64,000 nt of DNA from Malurus cyaneus samueli (Eukaryota > Chordata > Aves > Passeriformes > Maluridae): the NCBI GenBank assembly GCA_009741485.1, contig CM019215.1, positions 76,820,512 to 76,884,511 on the forward strand, written 5' to 3'. Positions within the stretch are counted from its first letter, which is position 1. Each line of letters starts with the position of its first letter. Of this stretch, positions 11,429-24,713 are shown piece by piece. The notes under the pieces are model-generated. The model was not told the DNA's origin. It did not search any database and saw only the letters and a list, made by a program, of their open reading frames with translations. The translations under genes were made by a program, and so were the position numbers.

Positions 11429-13410
11429 TTTCTTTTGCTCACCATTATTATATAGGAATATATGGTCTTAGAGCAACTGAGACAGGCTCTACTCAGACTG
11501 GCAACAGCTCCCTCTATCTAGAGAGTACAGTAATCTATAAATAGCTTCAGCCCAAGTAATCCTCATTTATATTTTGTTGTTCAGAACCAAATGTGTTCCA
11601 TGAAGACTCACCAAATATCAAAGCTGTATGTGAATAGCTGTGTGCCTCTCATCAAGAAACCTTTGAGTCAAGTAAAGCCTTCTACTCTCCAGTTCATGGA
11701 AGTGCTGCCAGACTAAGCCAAATTCAGAGATGCTAAAAGCAGCCAGGAGACATTTTGTGTAGTTTCTAAAAAAACCCCAAAACTAAAAAAAAAACAAAAA
11801 CCATTAAATAATATTTTTGCTTTGATTTATCCTTATAAATCCTCGTGTCTCTTGTGTATTATTGTTCATTTCCCAAATTCAAGAGTAATGAATCAAGTAA
11901 TTTTGTAACAGATGCCTGCTGTGAATTTCAGTAATTACGGCCAAGCACAGACAATAGATGAGGTGGTACAGGGAGAAGTAAAAGGCTCATTTCAGTGACA
12001 TTCACTACTGCAGCCCTATCTGTCTTGTCTAGAGAAATAAATGTAAATCTTATTGGTGAAAATAATTTTCTTTTTAGATTCTTTCCTACCTTTCTGAATT
12101 TCAAATTAAAAAGACAAGAAAATAATGTATTAGAAAAGAGACAAGTCTTGCCATCTGTGTAACACTTATACTCAGCAACACAAATTATTAGAGGCTTCCT
12201 CTCAGTGATCCTTTCTTTTCCCATGTGGTACACCTGTGGGTCTTTATTAACAGGTGTGAATATATTTTCATAATGTCATTCACCCAAATATCTATTTCAA
12301 TTTAATAAATTAAAGGCAAATATTATTTTGCCTCAGTTTTGTTGTTCATTCATGCACACATGCCTAATCTCACAGAATTACAGAAAATACAGGAAATAGA
12401 GAAAGTTAAATGTGAAATGCAAAATCTCATCAATCCTTGTAAGCTTACTTACAGTTTCAAAACCTTTTTTTTCTTTTTTTACATACAAACATCCATAGAG
12501 TGATAAGCCACTTTCAGATTGCACTGATTTAACTTAGAATAGAAACCATTGCGTTTTACTATATTTTACCCTGAACACCCTGCTTTGAATGATTTCAATA
12601 ATTAAATTAGTATTAATTAAAATAAGGCACATATTTTCATAAACTGTTACAGTCAACATTCTCATTCTTCAGAAAAGGCAGGCAGTGGTCACTTTTCTTT
12701 TTTTGTGCTTGCAATTTTTCCTTTATTTTTGTCTGATCTCCTTCCATGCTACAGTAAAAATGCAACTGTATAGTGGCTTGGTGTTTTATGATTTATATAA
12801 CTTACCTCAAGACATGTAATGAACAGCTTGTTTATTGCATATATTGCATATTTTATTTTTTTTATAATAAACATAAATATTGTGTAGTTATTTCATTCTG
12901 CAAAGCTGTGGTTTAGACAGGAAATCAATAATTTCTTTTTAAGGTTCAACTCAGTGAAACAAAGTGCTGAAATAGTCCTGATGAAATTGCACCTCAGCTG
13001 AGCTCACAGAGAACAGCATTAGGGCACGAGGATAATGTCATACCTGCAGTATTATAGATTGCAGCCGATCAGTCAGACATATCGTAATCTCTAAGGGCAC
13101 TGTCCTTACTGTACTATAAAAATACCTCCAGGTCTCAAGGTAGAAAGATTGACACATTAGTCTGGAGCAACCTAAATCAAATATTTCCTTAAGATTAGTG
13201 AATTAACCTTACTAGAGGACATAGCCCAGACAGATTTTGCCCTGGTATAAATGGAGTACTGGGCTAAAGACATGCTGGAAGGAAGGCTAATACCCTGCAC
13301 TGAAATAAAAACACAGAGGGAGCTACTGCTTTAGTGGAAATAAACTTGTTTTTCCCTCCATACAACTTCTGATCTGGGGTCAAGTGTGACCCATTGTGTG
13401 TTTCCTCTTA

Positions 13411-13990
13411 TCACAGAATCCCAGAATGTCTGAGGCTGAATGGGACTTCTGGAGTTCATCTGATCCAACTCCCCAGATCAAACACAATCAGCTACAACAG
13501 GTAGCTGTAGCTACATGGACAGAACAGGTCTTGTCTGCAGGTGGAGACTACACAACCTCTTTGGGTGACCTGTTCATTCAGTGGCCTGACCATTCTGCAA
13601 GTTTTTGATCCACCTCACTTACTACACCATTTTCTCTATGACACTGCTTTGCAGCTGATGCAAAAAGCTGTTTTAAAGTCAAGGTAAACTACATCCACTA
13701 TGCCCTCTTCATCCACCAAGCCAATTAACTCATTGTAGAGAACTCCCAGGTTGGTTAAGCATGATTTCACATTTGTAAATCCATACTGACTTCTCTCAGC
13801 CACTTTCCTGTCCTTCATGTTTTTGGAACTAGATTTCAGACTTCTAGGGCTTTAGAACTTTCCCAAGGATTGAAGTGAGATTGACTCCTCAGGCCCCAAG
13901 GATTTGTGCTTGTACCGATGGCTAAAGCGCTCCCAACCTGGCCCTCCTTCACTGAGGGCAAATCTTTGTTGCTTTATACATTAGCAGCAG
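13411..13990 (-). mobile_element. CR1 LINE fragment with reverse-transcriptase remnant, minus strand
   Basis: The left end TCACAGAATCCCAGAATG...TGAGGCTGAATGGGAC is the reverse complement of a CR1 3' terminus. Minus-strand translation of 13636-13818 gives a remnant with SQYGF, KSCLTNL and VVYLDF, the fingers/palm region of CR1 reverse transcriptase, but the conserved AFD context is damaged. Only about 220 bp separate this part from the 3' end, so the element is internally deleted or two fragments lie side by side. The stretch to 13990, with CTCCTTCACTGAGGGCA, also resembles CR1-related sequence. It is non-functional. Confidence 0.8.
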
Positions 13991-16017
13991 TTCCTTTTTT
14001 TTTTTTTTTTTTTTTCCCTTGGAATTTCAAAGCCTCACCCACAAGGACTGGGACAAAATCTCTTCATGAAGATAACTTTTGTTACTTACACTAAGCCAGT
14101 AGTGAGCCAAAATAAACTCTCTTTTTCAAACCTCTTTTCTTCATTCAAGGAAATGAGTCTTTGGAAGTCCCAAAGACTTTTAGAGAAGATCATAGTTCAT
14201 TTTTCAAGTAAATTCCCAATTTCTTGTTTATAAGTGAACTGGTCTCTTTTTATTATGATTAGTTATTACATTTTTTAACATGGAAGTCCAAAACATAGGT
14301 CTATATTTTATGCTCCTAAATAAAGTGTTTTGATTTTTCAGAATCACTACAGACTTCAAATGCCTGGTGAAATCTTTAGAAAGCTTTCAAGAAACAAGTT
14401 ACGCTCTGTACTCTTAATAATTGTAAACAAATAGCAATAAACACTCCATACTTAATAGATATTAAATATTAAATAAAAGCTATTTGAAAAACAGCATTTT
14501 AATATAGTGAACAAAAAAGGCACTTCACCTATGATGCCTATTTTTTTTTTTTCCATATAAAGATCTAAATTTTAATGGTTTGAGATCACACTTTATCATA
14601 AACATAATTAACAAACTTTGTGGTCTTTTAATGAACAAATCCTGTACAGTGACAGAATTGTTACCTGGAAATTTTTCTGTGTAAGTAGAGAAAGCTCAGT
14701 TTGAACAGTGAGCTTTAAATATATATATCTGTAAATGAATTCCCTTATATCTCTAATACTCTTAAAAAATTTACTCAGCTTCCTATATTTCTCTACCAGA
14801 GATGGTAAAATTATTTCTCATCATTTTATGTCAGATCACTCAGATATATAAAGTGAACAATTAATTCACCATAAAACCAAGTATTTGCTTTGCTGAGTGT
14901 TATAAGCAGTTAAAAGCAATTGATGATATGAAAGACAATAAAATCTTATTGCTTTGGAAGATTCAAACTGAAATGCTTTTATGACTTTACCTCACTTTAG
15001 CTAAAACTTTCTCTGATGTTAGAGCTTTTGAAATTCCTGGGAGGATTTTATCCCCAGGAAGTCTTATTTTCCATTTCAAAACCAACTAAAACAATTCTTT
15101 GGTTTTGTCCCTTTTGATACACCTACACATTTTTAAATGGTTTGTGGCATTAAAGAACATTTAAACCCAAATCCTGCAACTTAGAAACTGAATAAAGTTG
15201 TACTTTATAGATTATATCAACCATTATTAGCTTTACTACTCCTTTGGTTTTGCAGACAAAGCATAATGCAGCAAACTCCTGTGACTGAGAATTTTCCATT
15301 TATTCACCACTTACAACCCTTTGTGTCTCTGCATCTGCTAAACCACCAGATGTATCCCCACCTATTTACCTTCAACCTTCATTCAGACACAGAGACAGAA
15401 TTTCAGGTGAGGACCAAAGGAAAAGAGAGACCTGGCTCAGAAGAAGCCCATCAGACACACCTCTAATCTGATGTGTGTGAAACAGAATCTCTGTTGAGCA
15501 GTTCAAAGCGTGGACAGGTACTAAGATCACCTTCTTGAGACCCCCTAACAATATTTTGATAATGCTGAGAAAGGGGATATCCTTGTACTTTAGTATGAGA
15601 AAATATCTTGAGGCTTCTGCTGAACTTGAGTAATAATGGAAGGTGCAGAAACAAATTTATTGTCCTCAAAGGAAATGAAAGAGAAAAACAAGGTTCCATG
15701 ATTCAGTTTGTCAGTAGCAGAGAAAAAGCAACTAATTTTTTAAGATATATATTCCCCAAAACCAGAAATTACTACCCCTTCTGAATGCTCTTCCCAGTTC
15801 AGTAAAAAAGGCTGTATTTCTCTGTTACCTGTCTTAGCCATCATTATGGTATTCAAGCATCACTAATTATAATTAAATATTTAACTAGTTAGCATCTGGG
15901 GCAATAGTTGGCAGCCTGGCTGGGCAGCAGCAGACAATCAGAGCAGAAAGAATTGTTGTGATTATTTCTTAATAAGGTGGCTAAAATGGCCAGCTAATCA
16001 ATGATAAAGACTGACTT

Positions 16018-16046
16018 ACTCAGCCTTGTTCAGAAACAAGCTGAGT
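16018..16046. repeat. 12-bp hairpin (one bulge) with CAGA loop
   Basis: ACTCAGC-c-TTGTT, loop CAGA, AACAA-GCTGAGT: a 12-bp stem with one bulged C. An octamer motif ATGCAAAT follows at 16054-16061. The same 29 bases occur unchanged at 21130-21158 in the second copy. Confidence 0.85.
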
Positions 16047-16361
16047 AATAGTTATGCAAATGAGTTTTCAGCCAGATTACAGAGACTTTAATATTTTACT
16101 ATTACTGTGAAATAATCACACCACAGTTATGTAAGAAAACCTGCAGATGAGGTGCAAGCAATTGCTAATTTCCCCAGAAATACGCAAATGAGTGTCAGCA
16201 ACTCCGCAGCATCCCAGTTGTATTGGCTCAAGTTATAAAAGTTAAGAACAAACTACTGCACCAGCATTCCAGCATGTCAACACATCAATCAAGTCACCCC
16301 TTTACTGCTCACTTATTAGTCACCTTCCCTATTTCTTTCCCTAAACTGCTGGTTTGTTACA

Positions 16362-19300
16362 GCTCCCTCTATCTAGAGAGTACAGTAATCTATAAATAGC
16401 TTCAGCCCAAGTAATCCTCATTTGTATTTTGTTGTTCAGGACCAAATGTGTTCCATGAAGACTCACCAAATATCAAAGCTGTATGTGAGTAGCTGTGTGC
16501 CTCTCATCAAGAAACCTTTGAGTCAAGTAAAGCCTTCTACTCTCCAGTTCATGGAAGTGCTGCCAGACTAAGCCAAATTCAGAGATGCTAAAAGCACAGG
16601 AGACTTTTGTGTACGTTTTAAAAACCCCAAAATAAAAAAAAAAACAAAAACCATTAAATAATATTTTTGCTTTGATTTATCCTTATAAATCCTCGTGTCT
16701 CTTGTGTATTATTGTTCATTTCCCAAATTCAAGAGTAATGAATCAAGTAATTTTGTAACAGATGCCTGCTGTGAATTTCAGTAATTACGGCCAAGTACAG
16801 ACAATAGATGAGGTGGTACAGGGAGAAGTAAAAGGCTCATTTCAGTGACATTCACTACTGCACCCTATCTGTCTTGTCTAGAGAAATAAATGTAAATCTT
16901 ATTGGTGAAAATAATTTTCTTTTTAGATTCTTTCCTACCTTTCTGAATTTCAAATTAAAAGGACAAGAAAATAATGTATAGAAAAGAACAAGTCTGCCAT
17001 CTGTGTAACACTTATACTCAGCAACAAATTTAGAAGGCATACTTCTATTTGATTATTTCTCTATTATTATTATTTCTATTTTCTTTCCCCATGTGGTACA
17101 CCTGTGGGTCTTATTAACAGGTGTGATATATTTTCATAAGTCATTCACCCAAATATCTATTCAATTTAATAAATTAAAGGCAAATATTATTTTGCCTCAT
17201 TTGTTGTTCATTCATGCACACATGCTTATACAGAATACAAAAAATAAAACAGGAAATAGAGAAAGTAAATGTGAAATGCAAAATCTCATCAATCCTGAAG
17301 CTTACTTACAGTTTCAAAACCTTTTTTTTTTCTTTTTCATATACAAACATCCATGAGATACCACTTTCAGATTGCATGTATTTAACTTAGAATAACACAT
17401 TTCGTTTACTATATTTTACCTTAACACCCTGCTTTGAATGATTTCATAATTAAATTAGTATTAATTAAAATAAGGCACATATTTTCATAAACTTTACAGT
17501 AAATTTCTCATTCTCAGAAAAGGCAGGCAGTAGTTACTTTTTTTTTTTTTTTTTTGTGATCTTGCAATTTTCCTTTTTTATTTTTGTTCTGATCTCCTTC
17601 CATGTACAGTAAAATGCAACTTATAGTGGTTTGGTTTTTATATTATATAACTTACCTCAAGACATATGAACAGCTTGTTATATTGCTTATTGCATTTTTA
17701 TTTTTTATTAATAAACAAATAATATTGTGTAGTTTTTTATTTCTCTGAGCAAAGCTGTGTTTGACAGAAATCAATAATTATCTTTTTTAAGGTTCAACTT
17801 CAGATGAAAAAAAGTGCTGAATATCCTATGATTGCACCTCAGCTGAGCTCACAGAACAGCATTATGGCACGAGGATAATGTCATACCTGCGATATTATAG
17901 ATTGCAGCCGATCAGCAGACATATCTGTAATCTCTAAGGGCACTGTCCTTACTGTACTATAAAAATACCTCAGCTCAAGGTAGAAGATTGACACACATTG
18001 TCTGGAGCAACCTAAATCAAATATTTCCTTAAGATTAGTGATTAACCTTACTAGAGGACATAGCCCAGACAAGATTTTGCCCGGTAATAATGGAGTACTG
18101 GGCTAAAGACATGCTGGAAGGAAGGCTAATACCTGCACTGAAATAAAAAACACAGAGGGAGCTACTGCTTTAGTGGAAATAAACTTGTTTTTTCCCTCCA
18201 TAACACTATGCGGGGTCAGTGTGACCCATTGTGTGTTCCTCTTATCACAGAATCGAGCCGAGCTGAATGGGACTCTGGAGTTCATCTGATCCAACTCCCC
18301 AGATCAAACACAATGCTACAACAGTAGCTGTAGCTACATGGACAAACAGGTCTTTCTGCAGGTGAGACTACCAACCTCTTTGGTGACCTTCATTAGTGGC
18401 CTGCATTCTGCAGTTTTTGACCACCTCACTTACACTACACCATTTCTCTATGACATTGCTTTGCAGCTGAGCAAAAAGCTGTTTTAAAGTCAAGGTAACT
18501 ACATCTATGCCCTCTTACCACCAAGCCATTAACTCATTGTAGAGACTCACAGTTGGTTAAGCATGATTCTCTCCTTTGTAAATCCATACTGCTTCTCTAG
18601 CACTTTTTGTCCTTCATTTTATTGGAGACTAGCTTCAGACTCTAGGGCTTTAGAACTTTTCCCAAGCACTGAAGTGAGTATCTCCCTCTTCAGCCCCAGG
18701 ATTTGTGCTTGTACCGATGGCTAAAGCGCTCCCAACCTGGCCCTCCTTCACTGAGCAAATCTTTGTTGCTTTATAATTAGCAGCAGATCTTTTTTTTATT
18801 GTTATTTAATATTTTTTTTTTTTTTTTATTTTTTTTTTATCCTTGGAATTTCAAAGCCTCACCCACAAGACTGGGACAAAATCTCTTCATGAAGATAACT
18901 TTTGTTCTTACACTAAGCCAGTAAGTGAGCCAAAATAAACTCTCATTTTTCAAACCCTCTTTTCTTCATTCAAGGAAATGAGTCTTTGGAAGTCCCAAAG
19001 ACTTTTAGAGAAGATCTAGTTCATTTTTCAAGTAAATTCCCAATTTCTTGTTTATAAGTGAACTGGTCTCTTTTTATTATGATTAGTTATTACATTTTTA
19101 ACATGGAAGTCCAAAACATAGGTCTATATTTTATGCTCCTAAATAAAGTGTTTTGATTTTTCAGAATCACTACAGACTTCAAATGCCTGGTGAAATCTTT
19201 AGAAAGCTTTCAAGAAACAAGTTACGCTCTGTACTCTTAATAATTGTAAACAAATAGCAATAAACACTCCATACTTAATAGATTTAAATATTAAATAAAA

Positions 19301-21461
19301 GCTATTTGAAAACAGCATTTATAATAAGGACATAAAGGCCTTCACCTTAAAGAACTATCTTTTTTTTTTTTTATTTTTTTTCTCACTATGTCTATTTATA
19401 GGATATAGACTCGATACATAATTATTAAAAACCACACATAACGGTCATAAATCTAATCACCATATACAGTAATATACTAGAGTTTACCGTGTGAATTTTA
19501 CTCACTATTGAAGCTCGCGCTTTTAAATATTCACATTAATGATATGAATTCGTCCAAATAGGTTTGATACACTCACATAAACATTTTAATGAACAATCCT
19601 ACATCGAATTTTACGAAATTTTCTGAAGAGACTCAGTTGACAGTGACTTATCATATATATCTAATGTCTATATCTCTATACTCAACAATGTATGAGACTG
19701 GTTATTATTTCCTACAGGATGTCTAAAATTTTTCATGTCAATTCACTTTTCATCAGATCATCAGATATATAAATGTGAACAATATAATATCACCATACAA
19801 AACCAAGTTATATCTTGCTATATGCTGCTAGTGTTATAATAGCAGTTAAAAGCAATTGGATGATATGAAAAGACCAATAAATCTTATTGCTTGGAAGATT
19901 TCAAACTGAATATTTATGCTTTTATGACTTTACCCACTTATAGCTAAAACTTATACTGGCTGATGTTAGAGCCTTTTTTGAAAAATTTACCTGGGATTGG
20001 TATTTTAATCCCCAGGCATAGTCTTTATTCTTTCCATTCAAAACCTCAGACTAAAACAATCTTTTTTGAGAAATTTTATGGATCACCTATTTGCCATACA
20101 TCCTACCATGCAATTATTTAAAATAGTGTTTTAGTGAGCATTAAAGGAAAATTTTAAACCCAAATCCATGCAACTATAGAAAGGACTAGAAATAAAAGTT
20201 TGTACTTATAGACTAAATCAACCATTATTAGCCATTTAACTACTACCTTTTGGTTTCTAGCAGACTTAAAGCATAATGCAGCATAACTCCTGTGACTAGA
20301 GAATGTTTCCATTTATTACACCACTGCAACCCTATCTGTGTACTGCATCTGCTAAACCATCCAGATGTATCCCCACACTACTTTCTTAATCCTAATTAAT
20401 TCCTTCATTCGACTCAGTACAGAGATTGAAATATCAGGTGAGAGACCAAAGGAAAGAGAGAAACCCTGGCACAGAAGAATAGCCCATCAGTAGCAGCTTC
20501 ACTCTAATCTTGCATGTGTGTTTGAAACAGAATCTCTGTTGAGCAAGTTCAATTTTAGCACGTGTACAGGTACTAGTACTCAACCTTCTTGAGACTCCCT
20601 AATAACAAATATATTTGATAACGAGCTGAGAAAGAGGGATATCCCTTGCTACCTTTAGTATATAATGAGAAAATATCTATGAGGCTTCTGCTGAACTTCC
20701 GAGTAATACTGGATTCAGGTGACAGAAACACAATTATATTGTCCTTCACAGCGAATGAAAGAGAAAAACTAAGAGTCTCTCATATCTCAGTCTTGTCTAG
20801 TAGCAGAGACATACAGCAACTTAATTTTTTAGGATATATAATCCCACCCAAAATCAGACAATCTAACTACCCACTTTCTGATGCTCTTCCATTATGCTAA
20901 CTTCAAGTAAAAAGGCTGTATTCACTGCTACCAATTGTCTTAGCCATCATTATATGGAGATATTCACAATGCAATCAGCTAAGTTATAATTAAATATTTA
21001 ACTAGTTAGCACTTGGGCAATAGTTGAAGCCTGGCTGGGCAGCAGCAGACAATCAGAGCAGAAAGAATTGTTGTGATTATTTCTTAATAAGGTGGCTAAA
21101 ATGGCGCAGCTATCAATAAAGACTGACTTACTCAGCCTTGTTCAGAAACAAGCTGAGTAATAGTTATGCAAATGAGTTTTACGCCAAGTATACAGAGACT
21201 TTAATATTTTACTATTACTGTGAATATATCACAACCACAGTTATGTAAGAAAACCTGCAGATGAGGTGCAAGCAATTGCTAATTTCCCCAGAAATACGCA
21301 AATGAGTGTCAGCAACTCTCCAGCATGTTGTATTTCGCTCATAGTAAAAGTTAAGAACAAACTACTGACCAGCATTCCAGCATGTCAACACATCAATCAA
21401 GTCACCCCTTTACTGCTCACTTATTAATACACTCTCCCATGTTCTTCCCTAAAACTGCTGG
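16362..21461. repeat. Tandem duplication 1, copy B (indel-rich)
   Basis: This repeats 11508-16361 in the same order and orientation. Single-base insertions and deletions are frequent, and 19320-20960 is especially noisy with many inserted A and T. The last 450 bp become clean again, with long exact matches to 15900-16320. The pattern looks like unpolished long-read gap fill, not biological divergence. The copy ends in a T18 tract near 21464. Confidence 0.9.
18247..18785 (-). mobile_element. Second copy of the CR1 fragment, in noisy duplication copy B
   Basis: This corresponds to 13411-13990 and lies in the indel-rich tandem copy. Frequent single-base losses destroy the reverse-transcriptase frame that is still readable in copy A. 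It is not an independent insertion. Confidence 0.75.
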
Positions 21462-21484
21462 TGTTTTTTTTTTTTTTTTTTCTC

Positions 21485-22180
21485 TTTCTTATGACTTCAT
21501 TAGGAATGAAATATATAGAAGAGGCAAAAGCAAGATGGGAGATTGTTTGCTGCTAAAATGCAACAGCATTTTAACAAAAGAAATTAAGTTGTAGTTAGGC
21601 AGATGAATTAAAGAGGTCTGCTTCAGAGTGGTTTGTAGTATTTGGGAAAATTAGGGCAAGCTTTTAGATGCACATTACCATAGGGCACCATTTATCTTTT
21701 CATGATCGCTTTGCATGGGAAGTAGGACTATATACCATGTTAAAACTCACAATGTGTTTGCTCCTAAGAGTAGTGGAAACAATTACAGTATCCTTGATGA
21801 TTTAGTTCACATGTTTCCTGTTTGATGGGATCTTTGAAACAGAGAGACCAAACTGTCACCAACCTGATTTTGAAGAACTCAGTATTTTCAAGTTTTTGCA
21901 ACAAAACTAAGACTTTTTTATCGACTTTCAGATTGATGTGCCTTTTAGCCTATGGGAAGTAACAAAGTTTCACCTCTCAGAAATTCCTTTTGTTCTGCAA
22001 AGATTAATGTTCCAAAGCAATTTGGAGACAGAAAAAGAAAAGAAAGTAGAAAAAAAAAAAATAAAAAAAAAAAAAGGAAAAAAAACAAGGAATTTTTTTT
22101 ATTTACCAAGCAAGCTAAGAATCAAGACATTATAACAATTCTCTCTAATTAAGCTCTTAATTGATTTTTCATTTTCAGGA
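21485..22180. repeat. Duplication 2, first copy (segments A then B)
   Basis: Segment A (about 21485-21850, containing GCAAAAGCAAGATGGGA and GGGCACCATTTATC) is followed directly by segment B (about 21862-22180, starting CCTGATTTTGAAGAACTC). Both recur near 24.7-25.4 kb. An A/G-rich tract lies at 22030-22090. Confidence 0.85.
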
Positions 22181-23600
22181 ATACAGGCAAAACTCTATTT
22201 TCTAATTTTCCTCAACTTACTTTAAAGAAATACATATAATTTTGTATATTGTTATGATACAAAACAAAACGTTTCATGACAACTACTTTTGCTTTGGTAA
22301 AAATTCAGAAAATGTCCTCATTTGTTTCTATGTATTTAAATAGTAAGTCACAGTGAGCATTTTATCTATTATTAAGAGAAATATTGAAAGTGCTAATCCT
22401 TACAAGGTATGCTAATGAGTGGTTCAAATATGCAGAAAAACACCGAAATCATTTTGTTAAATAACCCAATACATGTGAAAATCCTCCATACCTAGTTTAA
22501 CTAAAGAAAATTATTTCTGAAGGATACTGCCAATAATATGACTTCTTCAGATGTTTTTAAGGTGCAATTTCCCTTCCCAAACCCTACAGACTCCAAGAAA
22601 GATGCTCAATAAAACAGTTGCTGTTTGCCAGTGAAAAAAGAAGCAAAGTAGATACTTGGTTTACCTTCCACATTCTACAAAGGTCAATGGTCCGCCCAGC
22701 GCTTCAAAGTGAGAATAAGAAAACTAAATTTATTCTTCCACTGGAAAAAAACAAACAAACAAACCACCAAATATAATGTGCTATCCCAAAGAGTATAATC
22801 TCACTGTGTAAAACTCAAATGTATTTTCTATTATTTTGACTATGTAACACTGACATTTATTTCTCAAATTGAAAGCACTTACTGCAGCACTTTTACATTC
22901 CATAGTTTATTTTTAATTTTTCTTTTCAAACTGGAACTAGATTTTAATATTTAGAAATTAAATTAAATATGAATCTATTTGTGTCCCAAAAGCTTCTTGA
23001 GGTTACAAAGGTGCAGGAAGATGAAAGTTTAGGTAAAAATTGACTAAATGGATAACAACAAACAGATGCTAGAGTACATTTCGCTTTCTTTCAAAGTGAA
23101 GTATTAAGGGAAAAAATACTCCTTGTTTACCAAATTCTTACTGCAGCACTCAAAAAGGACAGCACAACTAAGGTCAGAAAACTTTCAGGCTGTGAAAAAT
23201 AGAATTGGACACTTACTGGGATTTAAAGAAGATGAGAACTTTCAAAAGAAAACATGACAGAAGTAAAAAGACAAAAATTTTAAATGCCTAATCTTTTCAT
23301 ATGCTCTTCTGTGACATTTTCTCTTCTGATACTACTTTAGTTTTCCTTTTAAGTTTATAGGAAACAGAAGTAAAGTAAAAGAGGCATGCACAGACTAGAA
23401 AAATAAAGTAATTAGATTATAATTATATGAAGTAGGAAATTTTGTAAGATGGAAAATTCTTTCTTTTTTAAACTTTTAGATCTGAATTGTCTTTCCATTA
23501 CTTAATGAAAGGTAAATATGACTAACAAGTTCTGTGAAAAACTTCTATCAGAAATGTGTTACTGGCTAAACTAAGTTAAACTATGTGAAACTAAAGAAAA
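22181..23600. other. AT-rich intronic sequence without recognised features
   Basis: I see no TE, RNA gene or exon. It ends with AGAAAA (23595-23600), the left target duplication of the adjacent LTR. Confidence 0.5.
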
Positions 23601-23681
23601 TGTTGGAGCAGCCATTTGCGAGGAGACGGGGAGAGACACATAAACGACCTCGTAGACTTGGTTGTATGCTATCTCATCCGC

Positions 23682-23687
23682 TTTATT
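23682..23687 (-). terminator. Polyadenylation signal AATAAA of the ERVK-like LTR
   Basis: AATAAA is read on the minus strand 16 nt after the TATA box. A U5 of about 80 bp follows before the terminal CA. Confidence 0.65.
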
Positions 23688-23702
23688 AACGGAAGCCGAG
23701 GG

Positions 23703-23710
23703 TTTTTATA
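23703..23710 (-). promoter_or_regulatory. TATA box of the ERVK-like LTR
   Basis: TATAAAAA is read on the minus strand, about 320 bp from the LTR 5' end. It points in the CDH12 direction. Confidence 0.65.
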
Positions 23711-24037
23711 CCTTGGCTCGTAATGGCGGCGCAGTTAGACGTAACGCTTTTTGTAACAGGAATAACGTAACTTAAGTACAGAAGCTCTTACTAACGCTCA
23801 TAAATTTCCTTATATGGTAGCTCTGCCGTTGCAGGGAGCTCGTGCTGACTACCCTCGCCATAGGGTTATATTGTGCCTCTCACGGCCTCGAGGGCGCTCG
23901 AGATAGACCCGACTGGAACTGTACAGCACCTGCCGGCTGTCGGCCAACGGTGGCCAACGGCACGAATGTTCCAGATCCTTCAGGACCTTCTCGGCCCTTA
24001 CCAGGCCTAGGCCCCATAATGGCTTACCACAAGAAAA

Positions 24038-24713
24038 ACTACTTTAGACATCAAATTAGGAAATATATTTAAAATCTCATTTTCATTTCAGTCTTTTTCA
24101 AAGGCATTTTTTTTAGACATAAAACTATTTTGAAATTAAAATGGTCAATAATGAACAGTCTGTTGACCTCAAAATTGAAAAACTAAAAAAGTACAATTTT
24201 TTTCTCTTATAGTATTTTGAAATATCATCTCTTTGTAAGCTGCACTTTTTTCACAATTAAACAAAAAAATAAACTGAAGCATAGATTCCTTCCCTTTTAG
24301 AATTATCAGCTTTTTAGATCAATCCTAATTTTAAATCAAGAACAATTTAAATCAAGTTTTGTTTTAAAAGGGTTTTTTTAAAAAAGGAAAAAAAAAAAAA
24401 AGTCTGTTTTCCAGAGAGAAGCATTCTAAGGTAATGCCTCTCATAAAAACAGAATGTTGCAGTGTTGTAGAGCAATTGTTTTCCATTGTCTTTTATTAAC
24501 AGAAACTCTACAAATCTTTATGAACAACCCCCCCAAAAACAAAAACAAACAAAACAAAACAAAACAAAAAAAACAAAACCAAAAAAAAAAAAAAAAAGAA
24601 AAGAAAAACAAAAAAAAAAAAAAACCAAGTACAGCAGTTGCCCTGTATCCTGAAACCACTTCTATCATAAGCTAAATGCAGTACATTCCGAGTGGAGATA
24701 GCAGTTGTGGGAG
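24038..24713. repeat. A-rich, CAAAA-type low-complexity stretch within intronic DNA
   Basis: Ordinary AT-rich DNA up to about 24525, then a CAAAA-like and poly-A tract at 24533-24625. The lysine-rich and phenylalanine-rich open frames across it are artefacts of the repeat. Confidence 0.75.

Larger units (their letters stand above)
11508..16361. repeat. Tandem duplication 1, copy A (clean)
   Basis: This block starts CTCCCTCTATCTAGAGAG and is repeated head-to-tail immediately downstream. The offset is about 4.86 kb at the left edge and 5.11 kb at the right edge because copy B has many indels. It contains a minus-strand CR1 fragment, a T21 tract (13995-14015) and a hairpin at 16018. Copy A reads as clean sequence. 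Confidence 0.9.
23601..24031 (-). mobile_element. Young ERVK-like solo LTR, minus orientation, perfect 6-bp TSD
   Basis: A 431-bp LTR has ends TGTTGGAGCAGCC...GGCTTACCACA on the plus strand, so on its own strand it begins TGTGGTAAGCC and ends GGCTGCTCCAACA. It is flanked by AGAAAA at 23595-23600 and at 24032-24037, a perfect 6-bp target duplication as made by ERVK/alpha/beta-retrovirus-like integrases. On the minus strand TATAAAAA (23710-23703) precedes AATAAA (23687-23682), so U3, R and U5 can be placed. The element is strikingly GC- and CpG-rich in an AT-rich intron. No internal sequence remains. Confidence 0.9.
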
